Part shown: positions 1 to 10,325 of the stretch, one piece after another
Numbering within the stretch: the stretch's first letter is position 1
Layout: each line of letters opens with the position of its first letter
NCBI RefSeq assembly: GCF_000425165.1
Contig: NZ_KE384322.1
Coordinates: 216,011 to 280,010, forward strand
DNA length: 64,000 nt
Direction of reading: 5' to 3'
Source: Photobacterium halotolerans DSM 18316
GTDB lineage: Bacteria > Pseudomonadota > Gammaproteobacteria > Enterobacterales > Vibrionaceae
The notes under the pieces: generated by a model
The model's database searches: none
What the model saw: the letters and a program-made list of their open reading frames with translations, nothing else
Told to the model about the DNA's origin: nothing
Translations under genes and position numbers: made by a program

Positions 1-659
1 GCCTGGAAGTGGAGTCCGGCAAGATTGTCGGTCTGCTTGGCCCGAACGGTGCCGGCAAAACCACGTCGTTTTATATGATTGTTGGTCTGGTTGCCCGTGA
101 TGAAGGCCAGATCACCATTGACGGCCATGACATCAGCCTGCAACCCATGCATAACCGCGCCCGGATGGGAATTGGTTATCTGCCGCAGGAAGCCTCTATC
201 TTCCGCAAGCTGAGTGTGCATGACAACCTGATGGCGGTGCTGCAAACCCGCTCAGATCTGAGCAAAGCCGAACGCCAGGACAAGCTTGAGGAACTGCTGG
301 ATGAGTTCCATATCCAGCATATCCGCAACAGTCAGGGTATGGCATTGTCAGGCGGTGAGCGGCGCCGGGTTGAGATCGCCCGCGCACTGGCGGCAAATCC
401 TAAGTTTATTCTGCTGGATGAACCGTTTGCCGGGGTTGACCCTATCTCAGTGATCGATATCAAGAAGATCATCGAACACCTCAGAGATCGCGGCCTGGGC
501 GTGTTAATCACAGATCACAACGTACGGGAAACGCTGGACGTCTGTGAGCACGCTTACATCGTCAGCCAGGGACAGCTGATTGCTCACGGCACACCGTCTG
601 ATGTCCTCAATGACGAGCATGTGAAACGCGTCTATCTGGGAGACCAGTTCCGTCTATAG
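1..659 (+). CDS. lptB: LptB, LPS export ABC-transporter ATPase (5' end cut off by window)
   Basis: Cytoplasmic ATPase of the LptB2FGC complex that extracts lipopolysaccharide from the inner membrane and drives it along the Lpt bridge. The visible 217 or so residues carry the whole nucleotide-binding core: Walker A (GPNGAGKTT), the Q-loop region, the ABC signature LSGGERRR, Walker B (FILLDEP) and the switch histidine in ITDHN. About 20 N-terminal residues expected for the family are missing because the reading frame is open to base 1, so the real start lies outside the window; the GTG at 9 is inside the conserved N-terminal region and is not the start. It is followed 121 bases later by rpoN, the order seen in E. 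coli. Identification is secure. Confidence 0.96.
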   Translation, partial: LEVESGKIVGLLGPNGAGKTTSFYMIVGLVARDEGQITIDGHDISLQPMHNRARMGIGYLPQEASIFRKLSVHDNLMAVLQTRSDLSKAERQDKLEELLDEFHIQHIRNSQGMALSGGERRRVEIARALAANPKFILLDEPFAGVDPISVIDIKKIIEHLRDRGLGVLITDHNVRETLDVCEHAYIVSQGQLIAHGTPSDVLNDEHVKRVYLGDQFRL

Positions 660-780
660 TTATAGATAAAAGGACACAACCGAGGTAAGCTGCCAAGGCT
701 GGTCGAAGGTTTTGATTCGACTGGCCTAAAGACCCCAAAACAAGCGATTCATACAATAATCACAAGGTGTCTGTACACGC

Positions 781-2265
781 ATGAAAACTTCGCTCCAGCT
801 CAAGCTTGGCCAACAATTGGCAATGACGCCGCAACTGCAACAGGCCATTCGTCTGCTGCAACTTTCTACCCTGGATCTGCAACAGGAAATCCAGGAGGCC
901 TTAGATGCCAACCCCCTGCTGGAGCTTGACGAAAGCCACCCGGATGGCGACACCCCGTCGTCTGATGCTGATGACATCCACGCCGACGGCAAAAACGATG
1001 CCGCTGAACAATACGAGGACATCAGCAACGATTCCTTTGATACTTCCGATGTTATAGAACAGCGGGAAATGCCGGCCGAACTGCCCGTTGATACCACCTG
1101 GGACGATGTCTACAGTGCCGGTACCGGCAGTGCCGGGATTGCGCCGGATGACGACATGCCTGTCTATCAGGGTGAGACCACAGAAACCCTGCAGGATTAC
1201 CTGATGTGGCAGCTGGAGCTGACGCCGTTCAGCGACACCGACCGCGCCATTGCTTTTGCCATCATTGATGCCGTGGATGAAAAAGGCTATCTCACCAGCA
1301 CCTGCGACGATATTCTGGAAAGCATGGGCGATGAAAACGTCGAACTTGATGAAGTCGAAGCCGTCCTCAAACGCGTCCAGCAATTTGATCCGCTGGGCGT
1401 GGCATCGCGCGATCTGCGCGAGTGCCTGCTGCTGCAACTGGCCACCTATCCGGAAGACACGCCCTGGCTGAACGAAGCGAAAATGGTGCTGATTGAGCAC
1501 CTGGATTTGCTGGGCAACCGTGACTATCGCCAGCTGATGCGCGACACTAAGCTCAAAGAAGATGAGCTGAAAAATGTCATGGCGCTGATCCACACGCTGG
1601 AGCCCCGCCCGGGCAACCGCGTGGTGGCCTCGGAAACCGAGTATGTCATTCCTGACGTTTCAGTGTTCAAAGACAAAGGCAAATGGGTGGTGACTATCAA
1701 CCCGGACAGCGTGCCGCGCCTTCGCGTCAACGAACAGTACGCGGCGATGAGCAAACAAACGCGCAACAGTGCCGACAGCCAGTTTATCCGTAGCCATCTT
1801 CAGGATGCCAAATGGCTGATCAAAAGCCTGGAGAGCCGCAACGATACCCTGCTGAAAGTGGCGCGCTGTATTGTGGAACATCAGCAAGATTTTTTTGAAT
1901 ACGGTGAGGAAGCCATGAAACCTATGGTCCTCAACGATATTGCCCTGGCCGTTGAAATGCACGAGTCAACGATCTCCCGGGTGACCACCCAGAAATTTAT
2001 GCATACCCCACGCGGTATTTTTGAGTTGAAGTACTTCTTCTCAAGCCATGTCAGTACGGATAACGGCGGAGAATGCTCCTCCACCGCTATTCGCGCGCTG
2101 GTGAAGAAATTGGTTGCGGCCGAAAATCAGGCCAAACCCTTGAGTGATAGCAAAATTGCGACATTACTGGCGGATCAAGGCATCATGGTGGCTAGACGTA
2201 CCATAGCCAAATACCGTGAATCGCTGGGTATCCCGCCATCAAGCCAAAGAAAGCGCCTGCTCTGA
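781..2265 (+). CDS. rpoN: RNA polymerase sigma-54 factor RpoN
   Basis: Sigma factor for -24/-12 promoters that need enhancer-binding ATPases; in this family it controls flagella, nitrogen use and similar functions. The 494-residue protein has the three expected parts: a Gln/Leu-rich N-terminal activator-interacting region (residues 1-50, LQLKLGQQL and [13 protein letters not shown]), an acidic linker (about 50-130), the core-binding region, and a C-terminal DNA-binding part ending in the RpoN box [10 protein letters not shown] (about 471-480). Length matches the family. ATG 781 is preceded by AAGGTG about 12 bases upstream. The 121-base gap from lptB holds a weak hairpin (GTCGAA/TTCGAC) but no clear terminator, so read-through from lptB is possible. 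Confidence 0.97.
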   Translation: MKTSLQLKLGQQLAMTPQLQQAIRLLQLSTLDLQQEIQEALDANPLLELDESHPDGDTPSSDADDIHADGKNDAAEQYEDISNDSFDTSDVIEQREMPAELPVDTTWDDVYSAGTGSAGIAPDDDMPVYQGETTETLQDYLMWQLELTPFSDTDRAIAFAIIDAVDEKGYLTSTCDDILESMGDENVELDEVEAVLKRVQQFDPLGVASRDLRECLLLQLATYPEDTPWLNEAKMVLIEHLDLLGNRDYRQLMRDTKLKEDELKNVMALIHTLEPRPGNRVVASETEYVIPDVSVFKDKGKWVVTINPDSVPRLRVNEQYAAMSKQTRNSADSQFIRSHLQDAKWLIKSLESRNDTLLKVARCIVEHQQDFFEYGEEAMKPMVLNDIALAVEMHESTISRVTTQKFMHTPRGIFELKYFFSSHVSTDNGGECSSTAIRALVKKLVAAENQAKPLSDSKIATLLADQGIMVARRTIAKYRESLGIPPSSQRKRLL

Positions 2266-2293
2266 TTGCCGGCGATTAAGGAGGAAGATGTCT

Positions 2294-2581
2294 ATGCAAA
2301 TTAATCTCACTGGTCACCACATTGAAATTACCCCTGCTCTGCGTGAGTATGTGACAACAAAGTTCGATAAGCTGGAGCGCTTTTTCGACAAAATTAATAA
2401 CGTCCATGTTGTACTGAATGTAGAAAAAATGCAGCAGATTGCCGAGGCGACACTGCACATTAACGCCGGAGAAATCCACGCGAAAGCAGATTCTGAAAAT
2501 ATGTATGCGGCAATTGATCAATTAACTGATAAACTGGTCCGTCAACTGAACAAACATAAAGACAAACTCAATAGTCATTAG
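2294..2581 (+). CDS. hpf: Ribosome hibernation promoting factor HPF (short form)
   Basis: Binds the decoding centre of the 30S subunit and helps convert ribosomes to inactive 100S dimers in stationary phase. The 95-residue protein has the same length as the E. coli short HPF and keeps the family pattern MQINLTG, ITPALREYV, the KLERFFD helix and the ending LNKHKDKLNSH. Two in-frame ATGs lie at 2288 and 2294. A strong Shine-Dalgarno TAAGGAGG at 2277-2284 is only 3 bases from the first but 9 from the second, so 2294 is chosen, which also gives the conserved MQI start. It lies between rpoN and ptsN as in E. coli and is probably cotranscribed. Confidence 0.95.
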   Translation: MQINLTGHHIEITPALREYVTTKFDKLERFFDKINNVHVVLNVEKMQQIAEATLHINAGEIHAKADSENMYAAIDQLTDKLVRQLNKHKDKLNSH

Positions 2582-2582
2582 C

Positions 2583-3035
2583 ATGCAACTGAGTCGAGTA
2601 TTAAGCCTGGACTGCACCAAGAGTGCAGTCCACTGCTCCAGTAAAAAACGTGCGCTGGAAATCATCAGCGAAATTGCTGGCCAACATTTAAACCAGAACC
2701 CTCAGCCACTGTTTGAGTGTATGCTCAACCGTGAAAAGATGGGGAGTACCGGTATTGGTAATGGTATTGCCATTCCCCATGGTCGTGTCACCGACAGCGA
2801 ACAAGCGATTGCGGTGCTGATCCAATGTCAGCAGCCCATCCAGTTCGATGCGATTGACAATCAACCCGTCGATCTGCTTTTTGCGCTTCTGGTGCCGGAT
2901 GCCCAGTGCAAAGAACACCTGAAGACGCTGTCCAGCATGGCAGAAAAGCTCAGTGATAAAGCGGTTCTCAAACAGCTCAGGGCAGCGAAAAGCGATGAAG
3001 AGCTGTACCAGATCATGACCTCAGCGCCGTCATAA
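2583..3035 (+). CDS. ptsN: Nitrogen PTS enzyme IIA-Ntr (PtsN)
   Basis: Terminal phosphoacceptor of the nitrogen phosphotransferase chain (PtsP, NPr, PtsN); the unphosphorylated form regulates potassium transport and other processes, and no sugar is carried. The 150-residue EIIA-2 fold has the phosphorylated histidine at about residue 66 in GIAIPHGR. It starts two bases after the hpf stop and is followed after 22 bases by rapZ, so hpf-ptsN-rapZ-ptsO look like one transcript. Length and motif agree with the family. Confidence 0.95.
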   Translation: MQLSRVLSLDCTKSAVHCSSKKRALEIISEIAGQHLNQNPQPLFECMLNREKMGSTGIGNGIAIPHGRVTDSEQAIAVLIQCQQPIQFDAIDNQPVDLLFALLVPDAQCKEHLKTLSSMAEKLSDKAVLKQLRAAKSDEELYQIMTSAPS

Positions 3036-3057
3036 CAGTCATCAGGAAGGGTTTGTC

Positions 3058-3921
3058 ATGAAATTGATGATAGTCAGCGGCCGCTCAGGCTCAGGTAAAT
3101 CAGTGGCTCTCAGGGTACTGGAAGATCTTGGCTATTACTGTGTCGATAATCTGCCGGTACATCTGCTTTCTGATCTTATCCAAACCCTGGATCCTCATAC
3201 CCAGAATGTTGCGGTCAGCGTTGATGTCCGCAATATGCCGGCTGATCATGATATCACCCGCTCAGCACTGGAAGCCGTCCGCCAGCAGGCTGACGTCAAC
3301 CTGCTGTTTCTTGATGCCGATGACAACACCCTGGTCAAACGCTACAGCGAAACCCGGCGATTGCATCCGCTCTCACGGCAGAACATGAGCCTGGAAGAAG
3401 CGATTCAGGCCGAAAGCGCCTGGCTGGCAAACCTGAAGGAAGCCGCCGATCTGGTGCTGGACACCACTCAGCTGTCTATCCATGATCTGAGCGAAACCGT
3501 GCGTGCCCGAGTGCTGGGTCGTCAGGCCCGCGAGCTGGTGATGGTGTTCGAGTCCTTTGGCTTTAAGCATGGCTTACCGACGGATGCCGATTATGTGTTT
3601 GATGTCCGCTTTTTGCCCAATCCCCACTGGGTACCTGAACTCAAGCCGCAAACCGGCCTTGATACTGAGGTGCAGGACTATCTGGCCAGTCACCATGAAG
3701 TCAGTCAGCTGATTTACCAGATCCGGCACTTTCTGGAAAGCTGGCTGCCTCTGCTTGAGAAAAACAACCGCAGTTACGTCACTGTCGCCATCGGCTGTAC
3801 CGGCGGTCAGCACCGCTCTGTGTACGTCGCCCAGCAACTGGCGGACTATTTCCGCCTGCGGGGGCAACAGGTTCAGGTTCGTCATCGTACTCTGGAAAAA
3901 CAAGGCCATCTGAAGCATTGA
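3058..3921 (+). CDS. rapZ: RapZ, RNase adapter / P-loop nucleotide-binding protein
   Basis: In E. coli RapZ binds the sRNA GlmZ and delivers it to RNase E, adjusting GlmS levels and amino-sugar supply. The 287-residue protein has a Walker A motif GRSGSGKS at residues 8-15 and the conserved C-terminal region with [11 protein letters not shown] and the final RHR segment used for RNA binding in the E. coli protein. ATG 3058 follows AAGGGTTTGTC. Its stop overlaps the start region of ptsO, an arrangement kept in enterobacteria and vibrios. Function in this host is inferred from family. Confidence 0.95.
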   Translation: MKLMIVSGRSGSGKSVALRVLEDLGYYCVDNLPVHLLSDLIQTLDPHTQNVAVSVDVRNMPADHDITRSALEAVRQQADVNLLFLDADDNTLVKRYSETRRLHPLSRQNMSLEEAIQAESAWLANLKEAADLVLDTTQLSIHDLSETVRARVLGRQARELVMVFESFGFKHGLPTDADYVFDVRFLPNPHWVPELKPQTGLDTEVQDYLASHHEVSQLIYQIRHFLESWLPLLEKNNRSYVTVAIGCTGGQHRSVYVAQQLADYFRLRGQQVQVRHRTLEKQGHLKH

Positions 3922-3923
3922 GC

Positions 3924-4199
3924 ATGAATACTGTCAGTCGGGAACTCTTCATTAAAAACCGCCTTGGCCTGCATGCCAGGGCAGCGATCAAACTGGTCGA
4001 GCTGGCACAGAGTTTTGACGCCATTATCACTGTCACCAACCAAGACAAATCTGCAACCGCCGACAGTGTGATGGGATTATTAATGCTGGAGTCGGCACAG
4101 GGCCAGAAGATCATCGTCAGCGCCGAAGGGGGTGACGCCAGCGTTGCGCTGGAAGCGGTCGCCTCGCTGATCGAAAACGGTTTTGATGAAGACAGCTGA
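3924..4199 (+). CDS. ptsO: Phosphocarrier protein NPr (HPr-like, nitrogen PTS)
   Basis: Relays phosphate from PtsP to PtsN. The 91-residue HPr-fold protein carries the active-site histidine in GLHARAA (about His17). Two starts are possible: ATG 3924 (chosen) or TTG 3918, which would overlap the rapZ stop and add two residues; no strong Shine-Dalgarno separates them, so the gene is probably translated by coupling to rapZ. The gene closes the rpoN operon. The following 281 bases before mgtE hold no gene; a weak hairpin with a T-run near 4290-4315 may end the operon. Confidence 0.94.
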   Translation: MNTVSRELFIKNRLGLHARAAIKLVELAQSFDAIITVTNQDKSATADSVMGLLMLESAQGQKIIVSAEGGDASVALEAVASLIENGFDEDS

Positions 4200-4480
4200 T
4201 ACCCGTCAGGGCGCTCAATCACCTGCTACCTGAAGGGAACTGAGCCTATCTTGCCTGTATCCGTCCCGAACAACGACCAAATACCCGGAAACCGGCGATA
4301 AATCACCGTTTTTCAACCTCATCCTCCCTTTCTTACAGCCAAGTGAAATCTTAGCAAGATCTCAGATCCAGTGAGACAAAGACTGCGCTATTACGTTAAT
4401 ATTCAGCTTATTGCGCCATTTCCCGGCTGCCACTGTCGCAACAAGGCCGGGTGTATTCACAAAGCAAGGTAGTTCTCTCT

Positions 4481-5839
4481 ATGGCGGACCTTTTCGAGCA
4501 AGATCAAACCCACCAGACACTGCAGCAGGTAAACCAGGCCCTGGATCGAGGGATGTTCGTTCACGTCCGGCGAATGTTGCAGGATATGGAACCTGAGGAT
4601 ATCGCCCACCTGCTTGAAGCCTGTCCGCCGAAAGAGCGCCAGGTCCTGTGGCAACTGACCGATCCTGAAGAGCAGGGTGAGATCCTTGACGAACTGTCCG
4701 AAGACGTAAAAGACGGTATCGTAGCCATGATGGCGCCGGAAAAACTGGCGGCCGTCACTGAAGGCATGGAAAGCGATGACGTGGCTTACGTGCTGCGCAG
4801 CCTGCCTGACAGCCGTTTCCGTGAAGTACTGGCGCAGATGGATGCCGCAGATCGCCATCGCGTCGAGCTGGCACTGGCTTATCCGGAAGAAAGCGCAGGC
4901 GGTATCATGAGTACCGACTTCGTGACCATCCGCGGTGATGTCACCGCCGATGTGGTCCTGCGCTATCTGCGCATGCGGGGCGAACTCCCCGAAGCCACAG
5001 ATACGCTCTATGTGGTTGACGAACACAATGTGCTGATTGGCCACCTCTCGCTGGCCACGCTGATCACCACTCAGCCTGACGTACAAATCCTTGAAGTGAT
5101 GGACGATCCGGATGAAGCCATCAATGTCGAGATGGACGACAGTGAAGTGGCCACTTTGTTTGAGCGCCGTAACTGGCTTTCTGCGCCTGTGGTCGATGCC
5201 GGCAACCAGCTGGTCGGCCGGATCACCATTGATGATGTGGTCGATATTATCCGGGAAGATGCCGAGCACTCTATGATGAGCATGGCCGGTATGGACGACG
5301 ATGAAGATACCTTCGCGCCCGTGATGAAATCGGCCCGCCGGCGCAGCATCTGGCTGGGCGTGAATGTCCTGGCCGCGCTGGCCGCCGCCTCTGTCTCCAA
5401 CATGTTTGAAGACACGCTCGATAAAATGGCCGCCATTGCCGTTCTGATGACAATCGTGCCTTCCATGGGTGGCGTTGCCGGTAACCAGACTGTGGCCCTG
5501 GTGATCCGCGGTCTGGCCGTCGGCCATATCGGCGACTCCAACACCCGCTGGCTGCTCAGTAAAGAAGCCCGGGTAGGTTTGATCAACGGTCTCTTGTGGG
5601 CCGGGATCATAGGCGGCGTAGTGGTTCTGTGGAAAGGTAACCTGATGCTCGGCGCCATTATCGCCGGTGCTATGCTGACCAACCTGCTGATCGCCGGTAT
5701 CGCGGGGGTCGGGGTACCCATTATTCTCAAGAAACTCAATATCGACCCGGCACTCGCAGGCGGTATGGCGTTAACGACCATTACCGATATTATCGGCCTG
5801 TCGGTGTTTCTCGGCTTAGCAACCGTCTTTCTCACCTGA
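4481..5839 (+). CDS. mgtE: Magnesium transporter MgtE
   Basis: Mg2+-gated Mg2+ channel of the inner membrane. The 452 residues show the family order: an N-terminal helical superhelix domain (about 1-125), a CBS pair that senses cytoplasmic Mg2+ (about 130-260, including STDFVTIRGD and ITIDDVVDIIRED), then five membrane helices from about residue 285 (WLGVNVLAALAAA to LSVFLGLATVFL). ATG 4481 gives the conserved MADLFEQ start, with AAGGT 10 bases upstream; a GTG at 4451 would add 10 non-conserved residues. It is monocistronic and convergent with pmbA across a strong bidirectional terminator. No Mg2+ riboswitch could be recognised upstream. Confidence 0.95.
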   Translation: MADLFEQDQTHQTLQQVNQALDRGMFVHVRRMLQDMEPEDIAHLLEACPPKERQVLWQLTDPEEQGEILDELSEDVKDGIVAMMAPEKLAAVTEGMESDDVAYVLRSLPDSRFREVLAQMDAADRHRVELALAYPEESAGGIMSTDFVTIRGDVTADVVLRYLRMRGELPEATDTLYVVDEHNVLIGHLSLATLITTQPDVQILEVMDDPDEAINVEMDDSEVATLFERRNWLSAPVVDAGNQLVGRITIDDVVDIIREDAEHSMMSMAGMDDDEDTFAPVMKSARRRSIWLGVNVLAALAAASVSNMFEDTLDKMAAIAVLMTIVPSMGGVAGNQTVALVIRGLAVGHIGDSNTRWLLSKEARVGLINGLLWAGIIGGVVVLWKGNLMLGAIIAGAMLTNLLIAGIAGVGVPIILKKLNIDPALAGGMALTTITDIIGLSVFLGLATVFLT

Positions 5840-5856
5840 TGATACAAAGACAAAAA

Positions 5857-5880
5857 AGGTCTGGCACCGAGCCAGACCTT
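5857..5880. terminator. Bidirectional terminator between mgtE and pmbA
   Basis: A perfect 10-bp stem (AAGGTCTGGC pairing with GCCAGACCTT) with a 5-base loop, flanked by an A-run on one side and T-rich sequence on the other. It lies 18 bases past the mgtE stop and 29 before the pmbA stop, so it can serve both convergent genes. Confidence 0.9.
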
Positions 5881-5908
5881 GTTTGCCACTCATACTCTGT
5901 GAGTGTCA

Positions 5909-7258
5909 TTACTCACCGGCAATTTTCATCGATTCCAGCAGCATAGAGCCGGTCTGGATCTGGCTGCGGGTTTCAGTGTCTGTCCCGATAGCCACTATGT
6001 TTGCCATCATGTCTTTCAGATTTCCGGCAATGGTTACTTCACTGACCGGGTATTGGATCACACCATTTTCAACCCAGAAACCGGCAGCGCCGCGGGAGTA
6101 ATCACCGGTCACGATATTCACGCCCTGCCCCATCAGCTCTGTCACCAGAAACCCGGTATCCAGCTTGCGCAGCATGGCATTGAAATCCTCACCGGTACTG
6201 GATACCTGCCAGTTGTGGATACCGCCGGCATGGCCGGTCGGCTGACGCCCCAGCTTGCGGGCGGCATAGCTGGTCATCAGATAGGTTTTCAGTACCCCGT
6301 CCTGAATGATTTCCCTGTCATGGGTTGCCAGGCCTTCGCTGTCAAATGGTGTACTGGCCAGGCCGCGCAGCAGGTGCGGGCGCTCGCTGATGTTGAGCCA
6401 GGACGGGAAGATCTGCTCATCAAGCATATCCAGCAGGAAAGTCGACTTACGGTATAAATTCGACCCGCTGATCCCCATCACCAGATGACCGAACAAGCCG
6501 GTCGCAACATCGGAGGCAAACATCACAGGAGCCTGACGGGTAGACAGCTTCTGCGGATCAATCCGGCTGACGGTACGTTCTGCCGCCAGCTGGCCGACTT
6601 TCTCCGGTGTCCACAAATCGCTGGTACGCCGGGCCAGGGTATAGCTGTAGTCGCGCTCCATGTCGCCATTCTTGCCCTCGGCAATCACGCAACAGCTGAT
6701 ACTGTGGCGACTGCTCGGGTAGCTGGCCAGCATACCGTGCGTATTGCCGTACACCCGGATACCGTAGTGGCTGTCGTAGCTGGCACCGTCACTCTGCTTG
6801 ATGCGGCTGTCAGCATCCAGCGCAGCCTGCTCGGCGGCAATCGCGATAGAAGCGGCATGATCCGGTTCAGGTTCATCCGGGTAGAACAGATCCAGATCCG
6901 GGATGTTTTTGGCCATCAGCTCAGCCGGGCCCGGACCACCGTAGGGATCTTCCGAGGTGTGGCGTGCAATTTCCAGCGCCGCTGCCACGGTTTGTGCAAT
7001 CGCCGCTTCACTCAAATCAGAGGTTGACGCACTGCCTTTACGCTGGCCGCGGTAGACGGTAATCCCCATCGCACCATCGCTGTTAAATTCGACATTCTCA
7101 ACCTCACACAAGTGGGTAGAGACACTGATCCCTGTGGATTTGTTAATCGCCACTTCGGCAGCATCAGCCTGCTGACCGGCAAGCTCAAGCGCACGGGCGA
7201 CCGCCTGTTCCAGCTCGCTACGCTGCTGGGCGACTTGTTGTTTCACATCCATAGTCAT
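5909..7258 (-). CDS. pmbA: TldE/PmbA, metalloprotease subunit
   Basis: Partner of TldD in a heterodimeric zinc protease that in E. coli matures microcin B17 and degrades CcdA and unfolded peptides; TldE is the non-catalytic half. The 449-residue protein matches the family over its length ([21 protein letters not shown] near the N-terminus, [14 protein letters not shown], and the C-terminal [15 protein letters not shown]). It lacks the HExxxH zinc motif, as expected for TldE. Two ATGs (7258 and 7252) fit; neither has a strong ribosome site. It is divergent from darP, an arrangement shared with E. coli pmbA-yjgA, and is separated from tldD by darP. Confidence 0.95.
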   Translation of the reverse strand: MTMDVKQQVAQQRSELEQAVARALELAGQQADAAEVAINKSTGISVSTHLCEVENVEFNSDGAMGITVYRGQRKGSASTSDLSEAAIAQTVAAALEIARHTSEDPYGGPGPAELMAKNIPDLDLFYPDEPEPDHAASIAIAAEQAALDADSRIKQSDGASYDSHYGIRVYGNTHGMLASYPSSRHSISCCVIAEGKNGDMERDYSYTLARRTSDLWTPEKVGQLAAERTVSRIDPQKLSTRQAPVMFASDVATGLFGHLVMGISGSNLYRKSTFLLDMLDEQIFPSWLNISERPHLLRGLASTPFDSEGLATHDREIIQDGVLKTYLMTSYAARKLGRQPTGHAGGIHNWQVSSTGEDFNAMLRKLDTGFLVTELMGQGVNIVTGDYSRGAAGFWVENGVIQYPVSEVTIAGNLKDMMANIVAIGTDTETRSQIQTGSMLLESMKIAGE

Positions 7259-7368
7259 ACTTTATTTACACGGTTTCCCTAAGGATAACACTCAAGGCAA
7301 TTAAAATGCGCCCAAATTCAACTTGAAACTGATAAAATAGAGACATTGAAGTCTGTCATGAGCCTGAT

Positions 7369-7893
7369 ATGAGCCGTAAAAATAAAAAAGCCCCATGGGA
7401 AGAGGAAGAAGAAATCATCTGGGTGAGTAAATCCGAGATGAAACGTGACATGGAAGCCCTGCAGAAGCTGGGCGAAGAGCTGGTTAAGCTCAAGCCCGGA
7501 GCATTAGCAAAAATCCCGCTGAGCGACGAGCTTCGCATGGCAATCAAAGACGCCCAGCGATTTAAGCAGGAAGCCTATCGCCGCCAGCTGCAGTTTATCG
7601 GTAAGCAGATGCGTAACATTGACATCGAGCCGATTCAGGCAGCGCTGGACAAACTGAATAATAAACATGCCCAGGTAACGGCTCAGCTGCACAAGCTGGA
7701 GTCTTTGCGTGACCGTATGATTGATGACGGCGATAGCGTGATCAATGAAGTGATGGAAGCCCATCCGGATGCTGACCGCCAGCAACTGCGTCAGCTGGTG
7801 CGCATGGCCGTCAAAGAAAAAGCCGCCAACAAACCGGCCAAAGCTTACCGCGAAATCTTTCAGGTACTGAAAGCGCTCTACATCAAAGACTGA
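7369..7893 (+). CDS. darP: DarP (YjgA), ribosome-associated protein of 50S assembly
   Basis: A late 50S-subunit assembly factor in E. coli. The 174-residue protein is charged and helical, with the conserved segments [20 protein letters not shown] near the N-terminus and the C-terminal [21 protein letters not shown]. There is no signal peptide or membrane span. It is a single-gene unit divergent from pmbA and followed by a good terminator. Confidence 0.92.
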   Translation: MSRKNKKAPWEEEEEIIWVSKSEMKRDMEALQKLGEELVKLKPGALAKIPLSDELRMAIKDAQRFKQEAYRRQLQFIGKQMRNIDIEPIQAALDKLNNKHAQVTAQLHKLESLRDRMIDDGDSVINEVMEAHPDADRQQLRQLVRMAVKEKAANKPAKAYREIFQVLKALYIKD

Positions 7894-7914
7894 TCAGCGC
7901 TTATTAATCAAAAA

Positions 7915-7936
7915 TGCCAGCAAACGCTGGCGTTTT
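7915..7936 (+). terminator. Rho-independent terminator of darP
   Basis: A GCCAGC/GCTGGC stem with a 4-base loop followed by GTTTTTATT, 22 bases after the darP stop. It could also act weakly on the convergent tldD transcript through the A-rich other side. Confidence 0.85.
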
Positions 7937-7962
7937 TATTGGTATCAGTCAGCACAGGACGC

Positions 7963-9408
7963 TTACTGAGTACCGCCGACTGTCATTGAAGACAGCTTCA
8001 GGGTTGGCTGCCCGACACCGACAGGGACGCTTTGTCCAGCTTTGCCGCAGACGCCCACCCCACGATCAAGTTCCAGATCATTCCCCACCATAGAGACTTT
8101 CTGCATCGCTTCAATGCCGCTGCCGATTAAAGTCGCACCTTTAATCGGACGGGTGATCTTACCCTTTTCAATCAGGTAGGCTTCAGACGCTGAGAACACA
8201 AATTTACCGGAAGTAATATCAACCTGACCGCCGCCAAAATTCGGCGCGTAAATCCCGTTCTCGACACTGGCGATGATCTCTTCCGGCGTATGTTCGCCCG
8301 GCAGCATGTAGGTATTGGTCATACGGGGCATCGGCAGGTGCGCATAAGACTCACGACGGCCATTACCGGTTGGAGCTACCCCCATCAGGCGGGCATTAAG
8401 CTTATCTTGCATATAGCCTTTGAGCTTGCCGCCTTCCACCAGCACATTGTACTGGCCCCGGGTGCCTTCATCATCAATGCTCAGCGAGCCGCGCCGATCG
8501 GCCAGCGTGCCGTCATCCACTATGGTACACAGGCTTGAGGTCACCTGCTGCCCCATCTGACCCGAGAACATGGACGAGCCCTTGCGGTTGAAATCACCTT
8601 CCAGGCCATGCCCGACAGCTTCATGCAGCAAGACGCCCGGCCAGCCCGCCCCGAGCACTACCGGCATAGTACCGGCAGGAGCCGGATCGGCATCGATGTT
8701 GACCAGCGCCTGTCGCAACGCTTCGTCGGCATATTGCAAAGCGACCGACTTGCCGTCGTTTTCAGTCATAAAGTACTGATAACCGAACCGGCCACCGCCG
8801 CCCGCACTGCCGCTTTCACGTTTGCCGCTCTTCTCGATCAGCACGCTGACAGAAAAACGCACCAAGGGACGAATATCAGCCGCATAGGTGCCGTCTATCG
8901 CGGCGACCAGCACCTGCTCATAGACACCGTTAATGCTGACCGAAACTTCTTTCACCAAGGGCTCTTTGGCACGGATATAGGCATCCACTTCCTGCAGCAG
9001 GGCAATTTTTTCCTGACGCTCCAGGCTCTCCAGCGGATTGACCCCGGCATAGACAGGCTTTACCGGCGATGAGGCAAAGGCCTGTACCTTGCCAGAGCCG
9101 CCGCTGCGGGCAATACCGCGTGCCGCTTTGGCGCTCTGAGTCAGTGCCAGCTTACTGATCTGATCTGAGTAGGCAAAACCGGTTTTTTCACCGGATACCG
9201 CACGAACACCCACACCACGGTCGATATTAAAGGAGCCGTCTTTGATGATACTGTCTTCCAGCACCAATGATTCGTGCCAGCTGGACTGAAAATATATATC
9301 GCCATAATCTACGTCCCGGGCGGCCATCAGCCCCAGAATCTGGCTGAGATCGTCACGCTCAAGCCCGGATTGGGCCAGCATGGTCTGTTCTACGGTTTCC
9401 AGCATCAT
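7963..9408 (-). CDS. tldD: TldD, catalytic subunit of the TldD/TldE metalloprotease
   Basis: Catalytic zinc half of the TldD/E protease. The 481-residue protein has the zinc-binding helix [10 protein letters not shown] at residues 262-271 (His262, Glu263, His267) and the downstream glycine-rich and cysteine-containing C-terminal barrel ([13 protein letters not shown]). ATG 9408 and ATG 9405 are adjacent; AAGG lies 4 and 7 bases upstream respectively, so either could be used. It starts four bases after the nitrilase-like gene ends and is the last gene of the mreB-tldD cluster. Confidence 0.95.
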   Translation of the reverse strand: MMLETVEQTMLAQSGLERDDLSQILGLMAARDVDYGDIYFQSSWHESLVLEDSIIKDGSFNIDRGVGVRAVSGEKTGFAYSDQISKLALTQSAKAARGIARSGGSGKVQAFASSPVKPVYAGVNPLESLERQEKIALLQEVDAYIRAKEPLVKEVSVSINGVYEQVLVAAIDGTYAADIRPLVRFSVSVLIEKSGKRESGSAGGGGRFGYQYFMTENDGKSVALQYADEALRQALVNIDADPAPAGTMPVVLGAGWPGVLLHEAVGHGLEGDFNRKGSSMFSGQMGQQVTSSLCTIVDDGTLADRRGSLSIDDEGTRGQYNVLVEGGKLKGYMQDKLNARLMGVAPTGNGRRESYAHLPMPRMTNTYMLPGEHTPEEIIASVENGIYAPNFGGGQVDITSGKFVFSASEAYLIEKGKITRPIKGATLIGSGIEAMQKVSMVGNDLELDRGVGVCGKAGQSVPVGVGQPTLKLSSMTVGGTQ

Positions 9409-9412
9409 TGCC

Positions 9413-10243
9413 TTACTCTTCTGTGTTGCACTGCTGCACCTGAAAACGGCTATGTTGCAGCAATGGCATATTCATTCGTATCTGTGCGCTCAGACCCAGA
9501 TCGATATCTGCGGTGATCACACCTGTGCCCTGCTCCTGGCAGGCGACGACTTGTCCCCAGGGATCAATAATCATCGAGTGGCCCCAGGTTTCCCGCCCCT
9601 GGTTATGCTCGCCCCACTGTGCGGCAGCGACAATCCAGCACTGGGTTTCAATGGCGCGTGCACGCAGCAGGATATCCCAGTGTGCTTTGCCGGTAACTTT
9701 GGTGAACGCTGCCGGCACCACTATGATATCGGCCCCCTGTGCCCGCAATGCGCTGTACAGCTGCGGGAAGCGGACATCATAACAGATCGACAGTCCAATG
9801 TTGCCGAAAGGTGTTTCCACCACCTTCACCGCCTCTCCCGGCCGGAAGGTGTCTGACTCGCGATAGCTGTGGTGGCGATCGGCAACCTCCACATCAAACA
9901 TGTGCAATTTATCGTAATGGGCCTGCAGCTGGCCCTGATCGTCGAACAGCAAGGCCGTGGTCGACATACTGCCGTCATCACGCCGGATAGGCATAGATCC
10001 TATCAGCAGCCAGATGCCCAGCTGACGGGACAGTGCAGCGAGCTGGTGTTGCAGCACGCCCTCTCCCAGAGGTTCGGCATGCTGTTCGTAGTCAGCCCGG
10101 GTACCGAAAATCAGGCAATTTTCGGGAGTGACGACCAGTTTCGCCCCCTGCAGCTGCAACCCCTTCAACTTCTTTTTCAGCTGTTGCAGATTCAGTTCAG
10201 GATCAGGCCCGGAATTCATCTGTACCACACCCACTCTAGCCAT
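9413..10243 (-). CDS. Carbon-nitrogen hydrolase (nitrilase/Nit-like amidase)
   Basis: A cytoplasmic member of the nitrilase superfamily, probably of the Nit1/Nit2-like omega-amidase or deaminated-glutathione amidase group; the substrate cannot be told from sequence. The catalytic triad is visible as Glu41 (TPENC), Lys112 (DKLHMFD) and Cys154 (SICYDVRFP) in a 276-residue protein. Three in-frame ATGs lie at 10255, 10246 and 10243; GGAG is spaced 6 bases from the last, which also gives the usual start [12 protein letters not shown]. It sits between yhdP and tldD, tightly packed with tldD, as in other vibrios. Confidence 0.9.
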   Translation of the reverse strand: MARVGVVQMNSGPDPELNLQQLKKKLKGLQLQGAKLVVTPENCLIFGTRADYEQHAEPLGEGVLQHQLAALSRQLGIWLLIGSMPIRRDDGSMSTTALLFDDQGQLQAHYDKLHMFDVEVADRHHSYRESDTFRPGEAVKVVETPFGNIGLSICYDVRFPQLYSALRAQGADIIVVPAAFTKVTGKAHWDILLRARAIETQCWIVAAAQWGEHNQGRETWGHSMIIDPWGQVVACQEQGTGVITADIDLGLSAQIRMNMPLLQHSRFQVQQCNTEE

Positions 10244-10325
10244 CATGCACTCCATTACAAATTGATTTTCTTGTTATTATTACCTCAGCTTCGCCACTCA
10301 GGCAAAGCCGGAAACACCTTCATTA

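Noticed and set aside
4200..4480. Magnesium riboswitch before mgtE
   Set aside because: No M-box conserved segments could be matched; only weak hairpins (about 4290-4315 and 4345-4375) are visible.
4457..5889. Long minus-strand frames opposite mgtE (up to 356 residues)
   Set aside because: They are antisense to a firmly identified gene, have no ribosome site or family features, and are rich in His/Arg/Gln, as reverse frames of GC-rich genes are.
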